A DNA stretch of 64,000 bases from positions 25,350 through 89,349 of the forward strand of contig CALDSU010000006.1 of the NCBI GenBank assembly GCA_937924525.1, given 5' to 3'. A program made the translations under genes and the position numbers. Below, one piece after another: positions 19,439 through 30,574 of the stretch; the stretch's first letter is position 1; every line of letters begins with the position of its first letter. The stretch is from an uncultured Bryobacteraceae bacterium (GTDB lineage Bacteria; Acidobacteriota; Terriglobia; Bryobacterales; Bryobacteraceae). The notes beneath the pieces were generated by a model. That model was given only the letters and a program-made list of their open reading frames with translations. It ran no database searches and had not been told where the DNA came from.

Positions 19439-20854
19439 ATGCGGAACGCAGATCGACCGGTGGTGGTGATCCTGGCGGCCGGGCTGGGCACCCGGATGAA
19501 GTCGGCCAGAGCGAAGGTGCTCCACCAGGCCGGCGGCAAGACGCTGATCGAGCACGTGGTGGACACGGCTTTGCGGCTGACCTCACCCGAGCGAATCCTC
19601 GTCGTCGTCGGCCACCAGGCGGAGGCGGTCCGCGAGAAGGTGGCGGGGCGCGGCGTGCGCTTCGCGTGGCAGGCGGAGCAGAAAGGAACGGGCCACGCCT
19701 TGCTCTGCGCGCGGAACCAACTGGAGCCGTTTGGCGATCCTTTGCTGGTGCTGTATGGCGATTGTCCGCTGATTTCCGAGCCGACGCTGCGGCGCTTGCT
19801 CGATGCGCAGGCGGAAGCGGCGGCGGCCGGGACGGTGCTCACTACGGTCCTGGCTGACCCCTCCGGGTACGGGCGCATCCTCCGGGCTCCTGACGGCGGC
19901 GTGGCGGCGATTGTCGAGCACAAAGCCGCAGGGCCGGAGCAGTTGGCCATCCGCGAGATCAACTCGGGGATTTATTGCTTTCGCCCCGAACCGTTCTGGC
20001 GCGCGCTGGACCGCGTCCGGCCGCACCCCGCGAGCGGCGAGTACTACCTGACCGACGTCATCGAGCAGTTGCGCGCAGCTGGGGAAGGCGTGGCGGCGCT
20101 TATGACGCCGGACAGCGGCGAAGTCCTGGGGATCAACAACCGGATCGAACTGGCCGCGGTGGACCGCCTTCTGCGGGAGCGGAAAGTCCGGGAACTGATG
20201 GCGGAGGGGGTCACAATCGAAAAGCCGGAAACGGCCACGGTGGATGCGGATGTCCAGGTGGGCATGGACTCGGTGCTGGAGCCCTTTGTCCAACTGCGCG
20301 GGCGCACCGTCGTCGGCTCGAATTGCCGGATCGGCGCGGCCTCCATCCTCGACGATACCGTGGTGGAGCAGGACGCGGAGATTCTTCCCTTCTGCGTCGT
20401 TGCTTCGGCCACGATCGGCGCGGGGAGCCGCATCGGACCCTTCACCCGAATTCGCCCGGGCACGGTCATCGCGGAGGGCGCGCACGTCGGCAATTTCGTG
20501 GAACTGAAGAACACCCGGCTGGGCAAGAGATCCAAGGCGAACCACCTCGCTTACCTGGGCGACGCGGAGATCGGCGCGGGCGTCAACATTGGCGCCGGCA
20601 CCATCACTTGCAACTTCGACGGGGAAAAGAAACACCGGACGACGATCGCGGACCGGGCGTTCGTCGGAAGCAACTCCACCTTGGTCGCTCCTCTGGAACT
20701 GGGAGAGGACTGCTATATCGGCGCCGGAAGCGTAGTCACCCACGCCGTTCCCCCGGAGGCCTTGGCCGTGGGCCGCAGCCGGCAAGTCAACAAGGAAGGA
20801 TGGAGGCGGAAGAGAAGGGCGCCGAACGTCGCCGACGCCCTTCCCCACTCCTGA
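19439..20854 (+). CDS. glmU: Bifunctional UDP-N-acetylglucosamine pyrophosphorylase / glucosamine-1-phosphate N-acetyltransferase
   Basis: VVILAAGLGTRMKSARAKVLHQAGGKTLIEHV; left-handed beta helix with GAGTITCNFDGEKKHRTTIADRAFVGSNSTLVAPL. Confidence 0.96.
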   Translation: MRNADRPVVVILAAGLGTRMKSARAKVLHQAGGKTLIEHVVDTALRLTSPERILVVVGHQAEAVREKVAGRGVRFAWQAEQKGTGHALLCARNQLEPFGDPLLVLYGDCPLISEPTLRRLLDAQAEAAAAGTVLTTVLADPSGYGRILRAPDGGVAAIVEHKAAGPEQLAIREINSGIYCFRPEPFWRALDRVRPHPASGEYYLTDVIEQLRAAGEGVAALMTPDSGEVLGINNRIELAAVDRLLRERKVRELMAEGVTIEKPETATVDADVQVGMDSVLEPFVQLRGRTVVGSNCRIGAASILDDTVVEQDAEILPFCVVASATIGAGSRIGPFTRIRPGTVIAEGAHVGNFVELKNTRLGKRSKANHLAYLGDAEIGAGVNIGAGTITCNFDGEKKHRTTIADRAFVGSNSTLVAPLELGEDCYIGAGSVVTHAVPPEALAVGRSRQVNKEGWRRKRRAPNVADALPHS

Positions 20855-20865
20855 CTGTCCGGCCG

Positions 20866-21174
20866 TTAATGCGCGGCCGCCGTCGCCGCGGCAGGAACTT
20901 TTCTGCCCTGGAAACACTCCCGGCAGTAAACCGGCCGGCCTTGGGTAGGCCGGAACGGGACGGTGGTCTGCCGCCCGCACTGGTCACAAAGAGCGGACGT
21001 TTCCACCTTCGCGAACGGCGCGCCCGCCGCCTGCCGCTTGGTCTTGCACGCCTTGCAGCGTTTGGGCTCGTTCTTGAAGTTCTTGTCCCGAAAGAACTGC
21101 TGCTCGCCCGCGGTGAACACGAACTGCGCTCCGCAGTCGACGCAAGTAAGGTTGCGATCTTGAAACTCGGACAT
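20866..21174 (-). CDS. Small double zinc-ribbon protein
   Basis: MSEFQDRNLTCVDCGAQFVFTAGEQQFFRDKNF...RCKACKTKR...CDQCGRQTTVPFRPTQGRPVYCRECF; four CxxC knuckles. Confidence 0.85.
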   Translation of the reverse strand: MSEFQDRNLTCVDCGAQFVFTAGEQQFFRDKNFKNEPKRCKACKTKRQAAGAPFAKVETSALCDQCGRQTTVPFRPTQGRPVYCRECFQGRKVPAAATAAAH

Positions 21175-21274
21175 TGGCACCTGGCTCCCAAGTTCGAATG
21201 GTGGCGCACCGCACTGCCCCACGATTCGAAGACGATTTCGTGTCGCCCTGCCTGAGCGGGTTCCGGCGCTTGGG

Positions 21275-21478
21275 TTATTCGAAATCGCGACGGCTCTTCT
21301 TGCGATTTCGTTTACGCGCCAGCGCTTGCTTGACGCGCTTCTTCTCTCCCGGCTTCAGATAGAAGGAATGCTTCTTGACCTCTTTGATGATGTCTTCCTG
21401 CTGGACCTTCCGCTTGAACCGGCGCAAAAGATTCTCAAGGGTTTCGCCCTCTTGAATCCGGACTTCTGCCAAACTCAC
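21275..21478 (-). CDS. rpsU: 30S ribosomal protein S21
   Basis: GTG start MSLAEVRIQEGETLENLLRRFKRKVQQEDIIKEVKKHSFYLKPGEKKRVKQALARKRNRKKSRR. Confidence 0.93.
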   Translation of the reverse strand: MSLAEVRIQEGETLENLLRRFKRKVQQEDIIKEVKKHSFYLKPGEKKRVKQALARKRNRKKSRRDFE

Positions 21479-21538
21479 TTCACCTCCCCCCTGTGTCAAT
21501 CTGAGGCCAGGCTTCCCGCCCGGCCCGGGCTCCGCACC

Positions 21539-21562
21539 CATATCAGGCAAGGTACTGATATG
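21539..21562. repeat. Perfect inverted repeat CATATCAG-N8-CTGATATG at the rpsU promoter
   Basis: 8-bp arms 21539-21546 and 21555-21562, spacer gcaaggta. Confidence 0.9.
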
Positions 21563-21587
21563 ATAGGTGTTCGACGGATAAAGTCAA
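21560..21587 (-). promoter_or_regulatory. Predicted sigma70-type promoter for rpsU
   Basis: Minus strand TTGACT (21582-21587), 16-nt spacer, TATCAT (21560-21565), reading toward rpsU. Confidence 0.6.
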
Positions 21588-21683
21588 GAACTATTTTTGC
21601 GGCGGGCGTTGGGAACGTTCGTCGCGCGAGGATCATCCCGGACAGCAGCCACCCCGGACAAGCCCTGCAACCCAACCCCGGAT

Positions 21684-22922
21684 ATGGACAACGTACTGGC
21701 GATTCTTCTTGCAGGCGGGGCTGGGGAACGTCTGTTTCCCCTGACTCGCGACACCGCCAAGCCGGCGGTGCCCTTCGGCGGAACCTACCGCATCATCGAC
21801 TTCACGCTATCCAACTGCATTAACTCCAACCTTCGCCGTATCTTCATCTTAACACAGTACAAAGCCCTCGACCTGAACCGGCATATCCGCTACGGCTGGA
21901 ACATCGTCTCGCGCGAACTCGGCGAGTACATCGAAGTGATTCCGCCCATGAAGCGGGTGGGCAACGACTGGTACCAGGGCACGGCGGACGCCGTCTTCCA
22001 AAACTCACAGAGCATCGAGGTGGAAAACCCCGCGTACACCTTGATCCTCTCGGGAGACCACATTTACAAGATGAACTACGGCGACATGGTGGCCTGGCAC
22101 CGGGCCAAGGCGGCGGATGTGACCATCGCCACCATCCTGGTGCCCCGCGAAGAGGCGGGGCGGTTCGGGATTTGCCACATTGAGGAGGACTACCGGATTT
22201 CCGGTTTCGAGGAAAAACCGCAGCATGGGAACCCCTTCCCGTCCATCTTCGACCCCGGCAAGGTGAGCGCGTCGATGGGCGTGTACGTGTTCAATACGGG
22301 GCTGTTACTCGAAGCCCTGCACGAGGATTCGCTGAATCCGGAGTCGACGCATGATTTCGGCCACGATGTGCTGCCCGGATTGTTGAACAGGGCGCGGGTG
22401 GTTGCCTATAACTTCCTGGACATGAACCGCAAGGAGTCTCTCTACTGGCGGGATGTAGGCACGTTGGACGCCTACTACGAAGCCAACATGGACCTGGTTG
22501 CGGTCTCGCCGGAGTTCAACCTGTATGACCAGACGTGGCCGATCCGCGCTTTCCTGCCCCAGCAGCCTCCGGCCAAGTTTGTTTTTGCGCAGGAAGGCCG
22601 CCGCATGGGCGTGGCGCTCGATTCGATCGTATCGGCGGGGTGCGTGGTTTCCGGCGGGCGGGTGTTGCGCAGCGTACTCTGTCCCGGGGTCCGGATCAAC
22701 AGCTATTGCGAGGTGGAGTACTCCATTCTGCTGCCGTACGCTCAGGTCGGACGTTACAGCCGGATCCGCCGGGCCATCATCGACACGAGCGTGCAGGTCC
22801 CGGAGGGCGCCAATATCGGTTTCGATCGCGAGGCCGACCTGGCGGCGGGCTACCACGTCACCGAAAGCGGCATCGTGGTGGTCAGCGCCCGGCAATATCG
22901 GACCGGGGAGGCGAGGGCCTGA
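21684..22922 (+). CDS. glgC: Glucose-1-phosphate adenylyltransferase
   Basis: MDNVLAILLAGGAGERLFPLTRDTAKPAVPFGGTYRIIDFTLSNCINS; ILSGDHIYKMNYGDMV; GFEEKP. Confidence 0.95.
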   Translation: MDNVLAILLAGGAGERLFPLTRDTAKPAVPFGGTYRIIDFTLSNCINSNLRRIFILTQYKALDLNRHIRYGWNIVSRELGEYIEVIPPMKRVGNDWYQGTADAVFQNSQSIEVENPAYTLILSGDHIYKMNYGDMVAWHRAKAADVTIATILVPREEAGRFGICHIEEDYRISGFEEKPQHGNPFPSIFDPGKVSASMGVYVFNTGLLLEALHEDSLNPESTHDFGHDVLPGLLNRARVVAYNFLDMNRKESLYWRDVGTLDAYYEANMDLVAVSPEFNLYDQTWPIRAFLPQQPPAKFVFAQEGRRMGVALDSIVSAGCVVSGGRVLRSVLCPGVRINSYCEVEYSILLPYAQVGRYSRIRRAIIDTSVQVPEGANIGFDREADLAAGYHVTESGIVVVSARQYRTGEARA

Positions 22923-22981
22923 GGACTGGGCCGGCCGGCTCCGGCAAATCAGCCAGTGGTTCGAATTCATAAGGAGTCTGA

Positions 22982-24295
<1,314 letters not shown>

Positions 24296-24325
24296 GCGGA
24301 GCATCCGTCAGAGATCGAGGAGACC

Positions 24326-25072
24326 ATGTACAGACTCGTATTGTTGCGTCACGGCGAAAGCACCTGGAATAAGGAGAACCGGTTCACCGGCTGGACGGAT
24401 GTGGACCTGTCCCCGCGGGGACGCGAAGAAGCCCTCGAGGCCGGCCGCGTCCTCCACGCCGAAGGGTTCACCTTCGACGTGGCTTACACCTCCGTGCTGA
24501 AGCGCGCGATTCGCACGCTCTGGATCGTGCTCGACGAAATGGACCTGATGTGGATTCCCGTGCACCGCTCGTGGCGTCTGAACGAACGCCACTATGGGGC
24601 GCTGCAAGGACTCAACAAGGCCGAGACCGCGGCCCAATTCGGCGAAGAGCAGGTCAAGATCTGGCGGCGCAGCTACGATATCCGGCCGCCGGCGTTGACG
24701 CCGGAGGATGAGCGGTATCCGGGCCGCGACCCGCGTTATGCATCGCTCTCGCCGGAGGAGCTGCCCCTCACCGAATGCCTGAAGGATACGGTGGCGCGTT
24801 TTCTGCCGCTCTGGCACGACACGATCGCGCCCGCCGTCACGAGCGGGCGGCGGGTGCTGATTGCCGCGCACGGCAACAGCCTGCGCGCGCTCGTCAAATA
24901 TCTGGACAACGTGTCCGACCAGGACATCGTCGAATTGAACATCCCCACCGGCATCCCGTTGCTCTATGAACTGGACGCCGGCTTGCGTCCCCTGGACCGC
25001 CGCTACCTGGGCGATCCGGAGAAGGTCAAAGCCGCTCAAGAGGCGGTGGCGGCGCAGGGCAAGAAGAAGTAG
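24326..25072 (+). CDS. gpmA: 2,3-bisphosphoglycerate-dependent phosphoglycerate mutase
   Basis: [62 protein letters not shown]. Confidence 0.96.
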   Translation: MYRLVLLRHGESTWNKENRFTGWTDVDLSPRGREEALEAGRVLHAEGFTFDVAYTSVLKRAIRTLWIVLDEMDLMWIPVHRSWRLNERHYGALQGLNKAETAAQFGEEQVKIWRRSYDIRPPALTPEDERYPGRDPRYASLSPEELPLTECLKDTVARFLPLWHDTIAPAVTSGRRVLIAAHGNSLRALVKYLDNVSDQDIVELNIPTGIPLLYELDAGLRPLDRRYLGDPEKVKAAQEAVAAQGKKK

Positions 25073-25144
25073 CGGCAGGCCAGGCCGCGCGCGGCGGGCC
25101 CGTAGATGGAACCCGCCTTGCGAACCGGGTATGCTGAAAAAAAG

Positions 25145-26272
25145 ATGATGCAGGGCGCTCCAGCACGGCTGCTGGCACTGATCTGCGCGTTCACACTGGG
25201 GGCGGTGTTCGCCGACGCGAAAAAGAAGAAGAAAGGCGACGAGGAACCGGTCACCCAGACCCTCGAGGTGATCCCCGACCCGCCGCCGGTGATCACGGCG
25301 GAAACGCGGCGCCTCGCTTTTCACGTGACGCCCCTCAGCACCAAGGGTCTGCTTTCCCAGCAGACCAGGGATGCCGTCAAAGCTCTGATGCGCCAGGCGC
25401 GGGGGAGTCAGGTGGTTAAGGTCCGGGCATTTGTCGCGGGGAGCGCCGATTTGCGCCGGGTGCCGTCCATCGTCGCCGAGTTGTTCAGCGAGAAGCGGCA
25501 GCCGCTGCCCGTGGTGTCGGTGATTCAGGTCGGCGCCTTGCCGCTGGTCGGTGCGCAGGTGGTGCTGGAGGCGACCACCGTGGTAAACAAGGAGGTCAAC
25601 CCCTTCGGGTTGGCCTGGATTTCCGGGCAGGGCCAGACGGATGCCGATCCTCTGGCGAATGTGATGCCGCTGGCCGAGACCGCCTACGCGAACCTGCTGA
25701 AGGCGGTGACGGCGGTGGGAAGCGAACCTGCCGATGTGCTGCGCGTGACGTGCTTTCACAGCAATCTCGAGTCGGCGCGCGAGGCGCCGGCGCTTGCGTT
25801 CCGTTATTTCCCCAAGGCCGTGTTCCATCAGGTGCAGACGCAGCGCGCCCCGCATCGCGCGGTGGCCGAGTGCGAGGCCGTGGCCAGGCTCCGCAAACCG
25901 ACGGCGCCGCCCTATGAACTGGTGAACCCGGATACGCTGCGCAAGTCCCCCGCCTATTCGCAGATTGCGGCGGTGAGCTCGCCGAAGGTGATCTTCACGG
26001 GCACGCAGATGGAGTTCGGTTTTCGGGACGAGGACGCCAGACTCGCCTTCCAACGCATGGAACGGCTCCTGGCGGGCGCGGGCAGTTCGCTCAAGCACGT
26101 CGCGTTCTCCAGCGTGTATCCGCTGTCGCCGTCGCTGGCGGAACAGGTGCGGCGGATCCGCTTCGATTTCTTCGACCCGGCGCGGCCGCCGGCGTCCACC
26201 CTGCTAGTGTTCGAGGGGTTGCCGGCGATGGAGGCCGGTTTCGCGCTGGAAGTGGTGGCCGTCCCGCAGTGA
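25145..26272 (+). CDS. Exported protein with three tandem RidA/YjgF-like segments
   Basis: Signal peptide [25 protein letters not shown]; repeated RidA-like blocks ending ...[16 protein letters not shown], ...[15 protein letters not shown] and ...[16 protein letters not shown]. Confidence 0.7.
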   Translation: MMQGAPARLLALICAFTLGAVFADAKKKKKGDEEPVTQTLEVIPDPPPVITAETRRLAFHVTPLSTKGLLSQQTRDAVKALMRQARGSQVVKVRAFVAGSADLRRVPSIVAELFSEKRQPLPVVSVIQVGALPLVGAQVVLEATTVVNKEVNPFGLAWISGQGQTDADPLANVMPLAETAYANLLKAVTAVGSEPADVLRVTCFHSNLESAREAPALAFRYFPKAVFHQVQTQRAPHRAVAECEAVARLRKPTAPPYELVNPDTLRKSPAYSQIAAVSSPKVIFTGTQMEFGFRDEDARLAFQRMERLLAGAGSSLKHVAFSSVYPLSPSLAEQVRRIRFDFFDPARPPASTLLVFEGLPAMEAGFALEVVAVPQ

Positions 26273-26300
26273 CGGCCGGTTCTCTTTGGAGGCTCTTTTT

Positions 26301-27326
26301 ATGTTGACGGTGACGTTTGGCGAAATCATGCTGCGGCTGGCGCCGCCGGGTTTTGAGCGGTTCCTGCAATCTCCGATGTTCCTGGCGACGTTCGGCGGCG
26401 GCGAAGCGAACGTGGCCGTGGCGCTGGCCGGGTTCGGGCAGCCCGCGCGCTATGTGACGGTGCTGCCCGCCAATCCCATCGGCGACGCGGTGGTGGCCGA
26501 GTTGCGCCGGTTTGGCGTGGACACTTCCTGCATCGTGCGCGGCCAGGGCCGGATGGGCGTGTACTACGTCGAGCCCGGCGCCAACCAGCGACCCTCGAAG
26601 GTCGTCTACGACCGTGACTATTCGGCGATTGCTCTCGCCAAGCCGGGCGATCTCGACTGGAACCGCTGCTTTGACGGCGCCGGCTGGTTCCACGTCACCG
26701 GCATTACCCCCGCGATTTCCGCCTCGGCGGCGGACCTCGCCCTGGAGGCGGCTCAGACCGCCAAGGCCAAGGGCCTCACCGTTTCGTGCGACCTCAACTA
26801 CCGGAAAAACCTCTGGAAGTGGGGCAAGCCGGCGCACGAGGTGATGCGGGAACTGGTGCGGCACGTCGACGTGGCCATCGCCAACGAGGAAGACTGCCAG
26901 ATGGCGTTGGGCGTGAAGGCCGACATCGACGTCCACTCCGGCCAGCTCGACCGGGCCGAGTACCGCAAGCTCGCCGAGATGGTGTTGGCCGAGTTCGCCA
27001 ACTTGAAGAAGATCGCCATCACGCTGCGCGAATCCAAGAGCGCTTCGCACAACGGCTGGTCGGCGTGCCTGCATGACGGCCAGGAGTTCCGGCTGAGCCG
27101 GCACTACGAGATCACGCACATCGTCGACCGGGTGGGCGGCGGCGACTGCTTCGCGGGCGGGCTGATTTACGGCCTCCAGACGATGGATTCGGCGCAGGAC
27201 GCGCTTGAGTTCGCCGTGGCGGCGTCCTGTCTGAAGCACTCGATTCCCGGCGACTTCAACCGGTTCACCGCAGACGAAGTCCGCAGCCTCCTCAAGAGCG
27301 GCGGTTCGGGAAGGGTGCAGCGGTAG
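26301..27326 (+). CDS. PfkB-family sugar kinase, likely 2-dehydro-3-deoxygluconokinase
   Basis: [21 protein letters not shown]...[33 protein letters not shown] PfkB signature. Confidence 0.88.
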   Translation: MLTVTFGEIMLRLAPPGFERFLQSPMFLATFGGGEANVAVALAGFGQPARYVTVLPANPIGDAVVAELRRFGVDTSCIVRGQGRMGVYYVEPGANQRPSKVVYDRDYSAIALAKPGDLDWNRCFDGAGWFHVTGITPAISASAADLALEAAQTAKAKGLTVSCDLNYRKNLWKWGKPAHEVMRELVRHVDVAIANEEDCQMALGVKADIDVHSGQLDRAEYRKLAEMVLAEFANLKKIAITLRESKSASHNGWSACLHDGQEFRLSRHYEITHIVDRVGGGDCFAGGLIYGLQTMDSAQDALEFAVAASCLKHSIPGDFNRFTADEVRSLLKSGGSGRVQR

Positions 27327-27531
27327 CCGGGACGGGTGCGGCGCCTCGCGGCCGTAATCGCCACAGTGCCATACCCAATCATCACGGCGGGCTTCGGGTC
27401 GGGTTACCTCAACGCCGCCTTGCCGCAGATGGAACACTAAGGTTGGCCTGCCGGGCGGCTTATGGTCCCTCCTTCTGATGGCTGCTCCGTGGTCCGCGCC
27501 CGCGCTAGGCTTTACCCAGAGGAGGGACAGT

Positions 27532-27948
27532 TTGGTACGGCAAGAAACGATACGGGTTGCGACCCGAGGAGAGGGCGACACCCACGACCTGACCGAGCGG
27601 GTGGCCCGGGTGATCGCCTCCAGCGGCATTGTTACGGGCGTCGTCAACGTCGCCGGCAAGGGCTCCACCCTGGCGATCACGACGATCGAGTATGAGCCGG
27701 GAGCGGTCGCCGACTTGCAACGTGCCCTGGAGACCATCGCACCCCGCAACGACGACTACGCCCACAACGCCCGCTGGGGCGATCACAATGGCTACGCCCA
27801 CTTGCGGAGCGCCTTGCTGGGGACCACCGAGACCTTCCCGGTGCGCGAGGGGCGGCTGTGCCTGGGCACGTGGCAGCAAATTATCCTGTGTGAATTCGAT
27901 GACCGGCCCCGCCAGCGCGAGATCACGGTGACCGTGGTAGGCCAATGA
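27532..27948 (+). CDS. YjbQ/UPF0047 family protein (secondary thiamine-phosphate synthase-like)
   Basis: TLAITTIEYEPGAVADLQRAL...NDDYAHNARWGDHNGYAHLRSALLGTTETFPVREGRLCLGTWQQIILCEFD; strong GAGGAGGG ribosome site before a TTG start. Confidence 0.9.
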   Translation: MVRQETIRVATRGEGDTHDLTERVARVIASSGIVTGVVNVAGKGSTLAITTIEYEPGAVADLQRALETIAPRNDDYAHNARWGDHNGYAHLRSALLGTTETFPVREGRLCLGTWQQIILCEFDDRPRQREITVTVVGQ

Positions 27949-27985
27949 CCTCCCTCCGCCTCGGGCTGGGCGAGAATGAGAAGAA

Positions 27986-29245
27986 ATGGATAAGTTCGTC
28001 ATCGAGGGCGGCCATCCCCTCCAGGGGGAGATCGTCACGAGCGGCTCGAAAAACGCCGCGCTGCCGGCGCTGGCGGCGACGCTGCTCACCGAAGAAGCGG
28101 TCACCCTGCGCGGTCTGCCGCGCGTGCGGGACATCGGCACCATGGAGCGACTGCTCGAAGAAATCGGGGCGGCGGTCGACGCGGCGAACGGCTGCGTGCG
28201 GGTGACGGCGCGCGAACTGCGCAGGCCGGAGGCGCCCTACGAACTGGTCAAGACGATGCGGGCGTCAAGCCTGGTGTTGGGGCCGCTGGTCGCGCGGTGC
28301 GGCCAGGCGCGCGTTTCCCTGCCCGGCGGTTGCGCAATTGGCGCGCGGCCCATCGACCTCCACATCCGGGCGCTGGAGGAATTGGGCGCCCGCGTCGGCC
28401 AGGAGCACGGCTACGTGGTGGCCACGGCTCCGGCCGGCGGTTTGCGCGGCGCCACGATTGCGTTCGACCGCATCACCGTTACCGGGACCGAAGACGTGAT
28501 GATGGCGGCTACGCTGGCTCGCGGCGAAACTGTCATCGAAAATGCCGCCCGCGAACCCGAAGTCTCCGATCTGGCGGAGTTGCTTGCCAAGATGGGAGCG
28601 CGGATTGAGGGCGCGGGCAGCTCCACCATTCGGGTGCAGGGCGTCGAACGGTTGCATGGCGCGGAGCACCAGGTGATCACCGACCGGATTGAGGCCGGCA
28701 CCTTCCTGCTGGCCGGCGCCATCACCCGCGGACGGCTCACCGTGCGCCACGCGCCCGTCGCCCACCTGACGGCGCTGCTGGCGAAACTGCGGCAGGTGGG
28801 AGTTCCCGTGACCCAGGAGGACAGCGAGACCCTGACCGTCCACCCCGGCGATGCGCTGCATTCGGTCGACATGACTACCGAAGAGTACCCTGGTTTCGCA
28901 ACCGACTTGCAGGCACAGTACATGGCGCTGATGACCCAGGGCGACGGCATCGCCATCATCACCGAAACCATTTTCGAAAATCGGTTCATGCACGCGCTGG
29001 AACTGGCCCGCATGGGGGCCAAGATCCGGCTGGACGGGCGCAAGGCCCTGGTGGCCGGCGGTCCGTTATCGGGCGCGGCGGTGCTGGCCTCGGACCTGCG
29101 CGCCAGCGCCGGACTGGTGCTGGCCGGACTGTGCGCCAAGGGCCAAACGGTGATCGACCGCGTCTATCATATCGATCGCGGCTACGAGAGAATCGAAGAA
29201 AAGCTTGCCGCCGCCGGCGCGTGCATCCGCCGGGTGGAAGACTGA
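27986..29245 (+). CDS. murA: UDP-N-acetylglucosamine 1-carboxyvinyltransferase
   Basis: MDKFVIEGGHPLQGEIVTSGSKNAALPALAATLLTEE; LPGGCAIGARPIDLHIRALEELGA; YPGFATDLQAQYMAL. Confidence 0.96.
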   Translation: MDKFVIEGGHPLQGEIVTSGSKNAALPALAATLLTEEAVTLRGLPRVRDIGTMERLLEEIGAAVDAANGCVRVTARELRRPEAPYELVKTMRASSLVLGPLVARCGQARVSLPGGCAIGARPIDLHIRALEELGARVGQEHGYVVATAPAGGLRGATIAFDRITVTGTEDVMMAATLARGETVIENAAREPEVSDLAELLAKMGARIEGAGSSTIRVQGVERLHGAEHQVITDRIEAGTFLLAGAITRGRLTVRHAPVAHLTALLAKLRQVGVPVTQEDSETLTVHPGDALHSVDMTTEEYPGFATDLQAQYMALMTQGDGIAIITETIFENRFMHALELARMGAKIRLDGRKALVAGGPLSGAAVLASDLRASAGLVLAGLCAKGQTVIDRVYHIDRGYERIEEKLAAAGACIRRVED

Positions 29246-29270
29246 AGAGGAGACGGAAGAAGAACGCCGT

Positions 29271-29639
29271 ATGGCACACAACCCTGGATTTCTGAAGCTG
29301 GTTAACGACGCCAAGAGCCGGATCCGCGAGATCGGAATCGATGAGTACCAGCGCATGGTCGCGGCTGGCGAGCCCCATATCCTGATCGACACGCGCGAGG
29401 AGAGCGAGTGGCACGCCGGCCACGCCCAGGGCGCGATTCACCTGGGTAAGGGCGTCATTGAGCGGGACATCGAAACCAAAGTGCCGGACAAGACGGTCCC
29501 TCTGGTGCTGTATTGCGGGGGTGGCTATCGGAGCGCCCTGGCGGCGGACGCCTTGCGCCAGATGGGCTACCAGCAGCCCATCTCGCTGGCGGGCGGCTGG
29601 CGGGCGATCCTTCAGGCAGGGCTCCCCGTGGAGAAGTGA
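29271..29639 (+). CDS. Rhodanese-like domain protein
   Basis: ILIDTREESEWHAGHAQGAIHLGKGVIERDIE...VLYCGGGYRSALAADAL with active-site Cys. Confidence 0.9.
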   Translation: MAHNPGFLKLVNDAKSRIREIGIDEYQRMVAAGEPHILIDTREESEWHAGHAQGAIHLGKGVIERDIETKVPDKTVPLVLYCGGGYRSALAADALRQMGYQQPISLAGGWRAILQAGLPVEK

Positions 29640-29652
29640 CGCCGGAGACGGT

Positions 29653-29997
29653 TCAGTCGGTCCCCGGCCGCGCGGCTCCCTCGGTGGACTGCCGGCGCCG
29701 CGCCCCGATCCGGCGAATGGTTGCGCGACGCAATTCGAGCGCCGCCCGTTGATTCGCAAAACCAAGCAGGTCCTCGTTGGTAAGCTGGTGGCCGCCTTCC
29801 GCCGTAAGCGGCGGGCCCGCGGAGAGCTTGCGGGCGCAGAGTCCCGGGCCCTCCTGCAACGACACCTGGTGTTTGCGGAAAAGGTCGAGATCCGCGGAAA
29901 TCAGAACCCGCGCCGCGGGCTCCCCTTTCACCATCCGGTCAAAGCGATAGGTCCGGATGTTGGCGTGCTGATCGAAACCCAGGTAACGCAGTTCCAC
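29653..29997 (-). CDS. Conserved-looking small hypothetical protein
   Basis: Intact 114-aa ORF MELRYLGFDQHANIRTYRFDRMVKGEPAARVLISADLDLFRKHQVSLQEGP; not antisense to a known gene. Confidence 0.6.
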   Translation of the reverse strand: MELRYLGFDQHANIRTYRFDRMVKGEPAARVLISADLDLFRKHQVSLQEGPGLCARKLSAGPPLTAEGGHQLTNEDLLGFANQRAALELRRATIRRIGARRRQSTEGAARPGTD

Positions 29998-30115
29998 TGG
30001 CTGCCTCCTCTCGTTTCGCGCCGGCGGGTCCGGCGGTAAATTGCCATCTCCCGCTCCGCGCGCGCCATGCCCGCGCGGGTGGGAATCCCGGGTGATATGG
30101 CTTTACTTAGCCGGG

Positions 30116-30445
30116 CTACCAGCGGGGTTCCCGCCGCTGCCGGGGACCGCGCCCGCCCCCCTGCGGCCGGCCGCCGCCTGATCCGCGCCCCCAGGAATCC
30201 GTCTTGGGACGCGCTTCGTTCACGTTCAGCGCCCGGCCGTCCAATTGGTAGCCATTCAACGCGGCAATGGCGCGTTCGGCTTCGCCCGCGTCGGTCATCT
30301 CGACAAACGCGAAGCCCCGGGAACGGCCGGTCTCGCGGTCTGTCACGAGGCTGACGCGCTCCACAGCGCCGTAGGCCTCAAACAAGGAGCGAATGGAAGC
30401 TTCCGTCGCCCCGAAATCCAGGTTGCCGACAAAGATGTTTTTCAT
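30116..30445 (-). CDS. RRM-type RNA-binding protein with Gly/Arg-rich C-terminus
   Basis: MKNIFVGNLDFGATEASIRSLFEAYGAVERVSLVTDRETGRSRGFAFVEM (RNP2 and RNP1), tail RGSGGGRPQGGGRGPRQRR. Confidence 0.93.
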   Translation of the reverse strand: MKNIFVGNLDFGATEASIRSLFEAYGAVERVSLVTDRETGRSRGFAFVEMTDAGEAERAIAALNGYQLDGRALNVNEARPKTDSWGRGSGGGRPQGGGRGPRQRREPRW

Positions 30446-30574
30446 AATGACCTTTCCGCCTTTGATTGCTCAGCGCGACGTGGCGAAAAAGAAACAGCAC
30501 CATGTTCTGCGGGACGATCACAAAAGCTTCCCAAAGTGTAGCAGCTTCCCGGCGGGTTAGAATGCGGTACGGCG

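Noticed and set aside
24308-26098. 596-aa minus-strand ORF
   Set aside because: Antisense to gpmA and the RidA-like gene; no coherent domain.
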